Assembly (NCBI GenBank): GCA_964637835.1
Contig: CAZWYF010000018.1
Location: forward strand, 1 to 64,000
DNA from: Glo-17 sp964637835
GTDB lineage: Bacteria; Krumholzibacteriota; Krumholzibacteriia; LZORAL124-64-63
Direction of reading: 5' to 3'
DNA length: 64,000 nucleotides
Shown here: in pieces, positions 61,013 to 64,000 of the stretch
How positions within the stretch are numbered: the stretch's first letter is position 1
How the letters are laid out: each line of letters begins with the position of its first letter
Position numbers and translations under genes: made by a program
Notes under the pieces: model-generated
What the model was told of the DNA's origin: nothing
What the model saw: the letters and a program-made list of their open reading frames with translations, nothing else
The model's database searches: none

Positions 61013-62143
61013 ATGAAGCCAGCCCCGATCCATCGCGCGCACCGCGGGCCGGGATCGCCGCTACCGGCCGCCGCGGCGAGAGCCGTGTTTCGGGCCGTGT
61101 TCCCGGCCGTGTTCCCGGCCGTGGTTCCGGGCGTGTTCCCGGCCGTGGTTCCGGGCGTGGTTCCGGGCGTGGTTCCGGGCGTGGTTCCGGGCGTGGTTCT
61201 GGCCGTGGTTCTGTGCGTGGTCCTGGGCGCGGGCTGTGGCGGGTCCTCCGACCAGAGCGGACGCCAGGACCATCGATCCCCCGGAAACGAGGCTCTCATG
61301 GACCCTGCCGCGCTGACCGCCGCCACCGAGGCCTGGCACGCCGGGCGCATCGAGCGCCTGCGGGCCGCCGACGGCTGGCTCACCCTCGTGGGCCTGGAGG
61401 GACTGCCGCGCGCGGGCGAGGCCACCGCCGGCAGCACCGCCGACGCGGACGTGGTCCTGCGCGCCGACGTCCCCGCGCGGGTGGGGGTCTTCGCCGTCGA
61501 CGCGGATGGCGTGCGGTTCCGGCCGGCGCCGGGCGTGGCGGTGCATGCGGGCGATCCGCCGGCACCGGTCCCCCCCGAGGGGGTCGCCCTGCAGGACGAC
61601 CGCGATGGGGCGCCCACCGTGCTCACGCTGGGCAGCACCTCCTGGCACGTGATCGCCCGGGGTGAGCGCCGCTTCGTGCGCGTGAAGGACAGCGCGAGTG
61701 CGGTGCGCCGCGGCTTCGATGGCATCCCGCGCTGGCCGGTGGATCCCGCCTGGCGCGTGACCGCGCGGCTGGTGCGCGAGGGTGCCCCGCCGACCATCGC
61801 GGTCCCCAACGCCCTGGGCGAGGTGGACCAGGAGTCGTGCCCCGGCTTCCTGGAGTTCACCCTGGCCGGCGAGACGCGGCGCCTGCTGCCCCTGGGCGAG
61901 CCCGACGGGCCGCTGTTCCTGGTCTTCGGCGATGCCACCAGTGGCCGCACGTCCTACGGCGGCGGCCGCTTCCTGTCCACCGAGGCGCCCGACCCCGACG
62001 GCACCGTGATCCTGGACTTCAACCGGGCCGTCAACCCGCCCTGCGTCTTCACGCCCTACGCCACCTGCCCCCTGCCACCGGAGGGGAACGTCCTGCCGGT
62101 GGCCGTGACCGCGGGGGAGCGGATGTGGGGGGAGCGGCACTAG
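61013..62143 (+). CDS. DUF1684 lipoprotein with a repeat-expanded signal peptide
   Basis: 376 residues. The ATG at 61013 has GGAGAAGAG before it. Residues 1-73 form the leader: a basic, low-complexity n-region, then twelve 4-residue units V-[FV]-[PRL]-[AGC] (VFRA, VFPA, VVPG ... VVLG), then AGCGG, with a lipobox Cys. The hydrophobic stretch is about 48 residues, far longer than the usual 12-15. The mature part is a normal DUF1684 protein: RIERLRAADGWLTLVGLEGL, VIARGERRFVRVKD, RWPVDPAWRVTARLV, TSGRTSYGGGRFL, LDFNRAVNPPCVFTPYATCPLPP. Function of DUF1684 unknown. Confidence 0.88.
   Translation: MKPAPIHRAHRGPGSPLPAAAARAVFRAVFPAVFPAVVPGVFPAVVPGVVPGVVPGVVPGVVLAVVLCVVLGAGCGGSSDQSGRQDHRSPGNEALMDPAALTAATEAWHAGRIERLRAADGWLTLVGLEGLPRAGEATAGSTADADVVLRADVPARVGVFAVDADGVRFRPAPGVAVHAGDPPAPVPPEGVALQDDRDGAPTVLTLGSTSWHVIARGERRFVRVKDSASAVRRGFDGIPRWPVDPAWRVTARLVREGAPPTIAVPNALGEVDQESCPGFLEFTLAGETRRLLPLGEPDGPLFLVFGDATSGRTSYGGGRFLSTEAPDPDGTVILDFNRAVNPPCVFTPYATCPLPPEGNVLPVAVTAGERMWGERH
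61085..61228 (+). repeat. 12 x 12-base minisatellite encoding a signal-peptide h-region
   Basis: Twelve consecutive 12-base units, from gtgtttcgggcc to gtggtcctgggc, with gtggttccgggc as the main version. Four units in a row (61145-61192) are identical and two are gtgttcccggcc in tandem. Confidence 0.9.
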
Positions 62144-62145
62144 CG

Positions 62146-63378
62146 ATGCGCGTGCTCTTCGTCCTCGGCCAGCGTCCCGATCTGACCGGCAGCGGCATCA
62201 CGCTCGACGCCCTGGTGCGGGAGGCGCGGGCGGCGGGGCACGAGGTCTCCGTCCTGTGCGGCATGCCCGCCGGCGAACCGGTGCCGGCGGTGGGTGGACT
62301 GGATCCCGCGCACGTGGGCGCGGTGACCTTCGGCGAGGGCGGCGAGCTGCCCTACCCCATCCCCGGCATGAGCGACGTGATGCCGTACCCGAGCACCGTC
62401 TGGTCGGAGATGACCGACCAGATGCTCGCCCGGTACCGCGAGGTCTGGCGGACGCGCCTGACCTGCGCCGTGGCCGCCACGCGGCCGGACGTGGTGCATT
62501 GCAACCACCTGTGGCTGATGTCGTCCCTGGCGCCGGAGGTGCTGGGCACCCCGTCGGTGGCCCACTGCCACGCCACGGGCCTGCGCCAGCTTCAGCTGTG
62601 TCCCCACCTGCGCGCCGAGGTCGCCGCCGGGCTGCGCCGGCACGACGCCTTCCTGGTCCTGCACGCCGAGCACGCCCGGCAGGTGTCGGCCCTGCTGCCG
62701 GTGCCGCGGGCGCGCATCCACGACGTGGGCGCCGGCTACCGTACCGACCTCTTCCACGCGCGGGGCGCGCCGCCGCCGGACCGGCGGCGCGGCCACCTGC
62801 TGTACGTGGGCAAGTTCGCCGCCGCCAAGGGTCTGCCCTGGCTGCTGGACGCCTGCGAGCTGCTCTGGCAGAGCGGCGCGAGCTTCACGCTGCACGTGGC
62901 CGGCGACGGGGGCGGCGCGGAGGCCGAGCAGCTGCGCACCCGGATGGCGGCGCTGGCGCCACGCGTGCAGCTGCACGGCCGCCTGGACCAGCCCGCCCTC
63001 GCGGACGTCATGCGGCGGTGCGCCGGCCTGGTCCTGCCATCGTTCTACGAGGGGCTGCCGCTGGTGCTGGCGGAGGCGCGAGCCTGCGGCTGCCTGCTGC
63101 TGAGCACGGCACTGCCCGGGGTGACGTCGCGGCTGGCGCCGGCCCTGGGCGAGGACCTGCAGACCGTGCCGCTGCCGGGGCTGGTCGGACCGGACACGCC
63201 GGTGGCGGCCGACCTGCCCGACTTCACCGTCCGGCTGGCCGCGGCCCTGGGCCGGCTGGCGGCGCTGCCGGCCCGCGAGCCGGAGCCCGACGAGCTGGCC
63301 CCGTTCACCTGGCAGGCCGTGTTCCTCCGCGTGGAGCGGGTGTGGCGCGAGGTGGCGGCCCGGCGGCCGCGCGGCTAG
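62146..63378 (+). CDS. GT4-family glycosyltransferase
   Basis: 410 residues; ATG 2 bases after the stop of the DUF1684 gene, so the two are in one operon. VLFVLGQRPDLTGSGITLDALVREARAAGHEV starts the acceptor domain; the donor domain has LLYVGKFAAAKGLPWLLDACELL and PSFYEGLPLVLAEARACG (E-x7-E). THR-rich loops are not evident. Cytoplasmic. Donor and acceptor unknown. Not specially close to the other two GT4 proteins. Confidence 0.86.
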   Translation: MRVLFVLGQRPDLTGSGITLDALVREARAAGHEVSVLCGMPAGEPVPAVGGLDPAHVGAVTFGEGGELPYPIPGMSDVMPYPSTVWSEMTDQMLARYREVWRTRLTCAVAATRPDVVHCNHLWLMSSLAPEVLGTPSVAHCHATGLRQLQLCPHLRAEVAAGLRRHDAFLVLHAEHARQVSALLPVPRARIHDVGAGYRTDLFHARGAPPPDRRRGHLLYVGKFAAAKGLPWLLDACELLWQSGASFTLHVAGDGGGAEAEQLRTRMAALAPRVQLHGRLDQPALADVMRRCAGLVLPSFYEGLPLVLAEARACGCLLLSTALPGVTSRLAPALGEDLQTVPLPGLVGPDTPVAADLPDFTVRLAAALGRLAALPAREPEPDELAPFTWQAVFLRVERVWREVAARRPRG

Positions 63379-63387
63379 TCTTTCCGC

Positions 63388-63402
63388 GATCCGGACCGGA
63401 TC
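63388..63402. promoter_or_regulatory. Palindrome upstream of the prenyltransferase gene
   Basis: GATCCGG-A-CCGGATC, 7-bp arms, 41 bases before the GTG at 63443. Could be an operator; no promoter boxes seen. Confidence 0.3.
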
Positions 63403-63442
63403 CGTCCGCTCGCCCATCCCGCCATCTTCCGGAGGCGCCTCC

Positions 63443-64000
63443 GTGAGCAGTACCCGTGCCGCCATCCTCGGCCCCATGCGCCCCAACTTCCTGCTGCTGA
63501 CCCCGGCCTGCGTGGTCCTGGGCCTGGCCGTGGCCCACTGGCGCGGCTTCGCCATCGACTGGGGCCAGTTCCTGCTGGTCCTGGCGGGCGCCGTGGCCGC
63601 GCACATCGCCGTCAACGCCCTCAACGAGTACGCCGATTTCCGCAGCGGCCTGGACCTGCAGACCACCAGGACGCCGTTCTCCGGCGGCACCGGCACCCTG
63701 CCCGCCAACCCCGACAAGGCACACCTGGCGCTGATCACCGGCGTGGTGGCCGTGGCCGTCACCGCGGCGATCGGCGTGTACTTCGTGGCCGTGCGTGGCT
63801 GGGGCCTGTTGCCCCTGGGGCTGCTGGGCGTGGTGAACATCATCGCCTACACGCCGGTGGCCACCCGCAACTGGCTGCTCTGCCTGCTGGCACCCGGCCT
63901 GGGCTTCGGACCGCTGATGGTCCTGGGCACCGAATTCTGCCTGACCGGCAGCTACTCGCTCACCGGCGTGGTGGCCTCGCTGACGCCCCTCTTCCTGGTG
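63443..64000 (+). CDS. UbiA-family prenyltransferase, MenA-like (partial, runs off the window)
   Basis: 186 residues visible, GTG start with GGAGG. Membrane protein with several helices. AVNALNEYADFRSGLDLQTTRTPFSGG is the first Asp-rich motif of UbiA enzymes (N-x-x-x-D-x-x-x-G-x-D), in the form common in MenA, the DHNA polyprenyltransferase of menaquinone synthesis. Other UbiA branches (haem O synthase, chlorophyll synthase, archaeal lipid enzymes) are possible, and the second motif is not in view. Located just after a glycosyltransferase gene. Confidence 0.85.
   Translation, partial: MSSTRAAILGPMRPNFLLLTPACVVLGLAVAHWRGFAIDWGQFLLVLAGAVAAHIAVNALNEYADFRSGLDLQTTRTPFSGGTGTLPANPDKAHLALITGVVAVAVTAAIGVYFVAVRGWGLLPLGLLGVVNIIAYTPVATRNWLLCLLAPGLGFGPLMVLGTEFCLTGSYSLTGVVASLTPLFLV

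Noticed and set aside
61061..62140. Antisense frame with repeated HARN/HGRE units
   Set aside because: It is only the complement of the signal-peptide minisatellite at 61085-61228.

Overview
The window is about 64 kb of very GC-rich DNA (by eye around 70% or more G+C) from a single bacterial chromosome. It has dense operons, many 1- to 4-base start/stop overlaps and one 100-N scaffold gap (56627-56726). No rRNA, tRNA, CRISPR array, integrase or transposase was recognised. Seven exported proteins end in the same roughly 80-residue FlgD-like domain (motif PNPFNP, then a C-terminus of the form K-[LI]-T-L-[AV]-[KR]). That feature is typical of uncultured high-GC FCB-group and related lineages such as Krumholzibacteriota and Eisenbacteria. 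The lineage is an inference from style, not from a marker gene. The scaffold gap with 55-base identical ends suggests a metagenome-type assembly.

Layout. 1-9.4 kb: surface and secreted proteins (choice-anchor V protein, LA_2272-type repeat protein, two parallel beta-helix proteins, a small secreted protein) interleaved with two GT4 glycosyltransferases, each behind its own near-consensus promoter. 9.5-11.5 kb: an isocitrate/isopropylmalate-type dehydrogenase convergent with a queuosine-precursor transporter. 11.6-18.3 kb: a complete seven-subunit Mrp Na+/H+ antiporter operon whose eighth gene is a one-domain voltage-gated cation channel with a TLEDWTD filter. 18.5-23.5 kb: methyltransferase, bacterioferritin plus YpdA-like reductase, M48 lipoprotein protease, PPDK/PEP-synthase regulatory protein and HD hydrolase. 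23.6-36.4 kb: ovothiol synthase OvoA, a secreted beta-propeller glycosidase-like protein, purEK, a zinc alcohol dehydrogenase, an octaheme cytochrome, MscS and a WbqC protein. 36.4-42.1 kb: a sugar-type ABC importer (two permeases and a binding lipoprotein, no ATPase), fasciclin and transglutaminase proteins and a small acidic protein. 42.2-52.1 kb: a large modular secreted protein, lipoproteins, a DUF2237 protein, an FGE-type protein and the hydrogenase maturase HydF behind a YitT protein. 52.4-56.5 kb: a MarR regulator and ablA-SSS transporter-ablB, the genes for the osmolyte N-epsilon-acetyl-beta-lysine. 56.8-64 kb: an outer-membrane barrel, an FHA-GAF-PP2C phosphatase with a metallophosphoesterase, a SMUG-type uracil-DNA glycosylase, a DUF1684 lipoprotein with a repeat-built signal peptide, a GT4 enzyme and the start of a UbiA-family prenyltransferase.

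How it fits together. The Mrp antiporter with its channel, acetyl-beta-lysine synthesis and MscS are three parts of a salt and osmotic-stress response, so a saline habitat is likely. OvoA (O2-dependent), bacterioferritin and the YpdA-like reductase point to oxygen and thiol stress. HydF and the octaheme cytochrome point to anaerobic redox metabolism, so the organism is probably facultative or lives at an oxic-anoxic boundary. A recurring oddity is in-frame GC-rich micro- and minisatellites inside or just upstream of genes (19.0, 20.1, 44.6, 60.1 and 61.1 kb).
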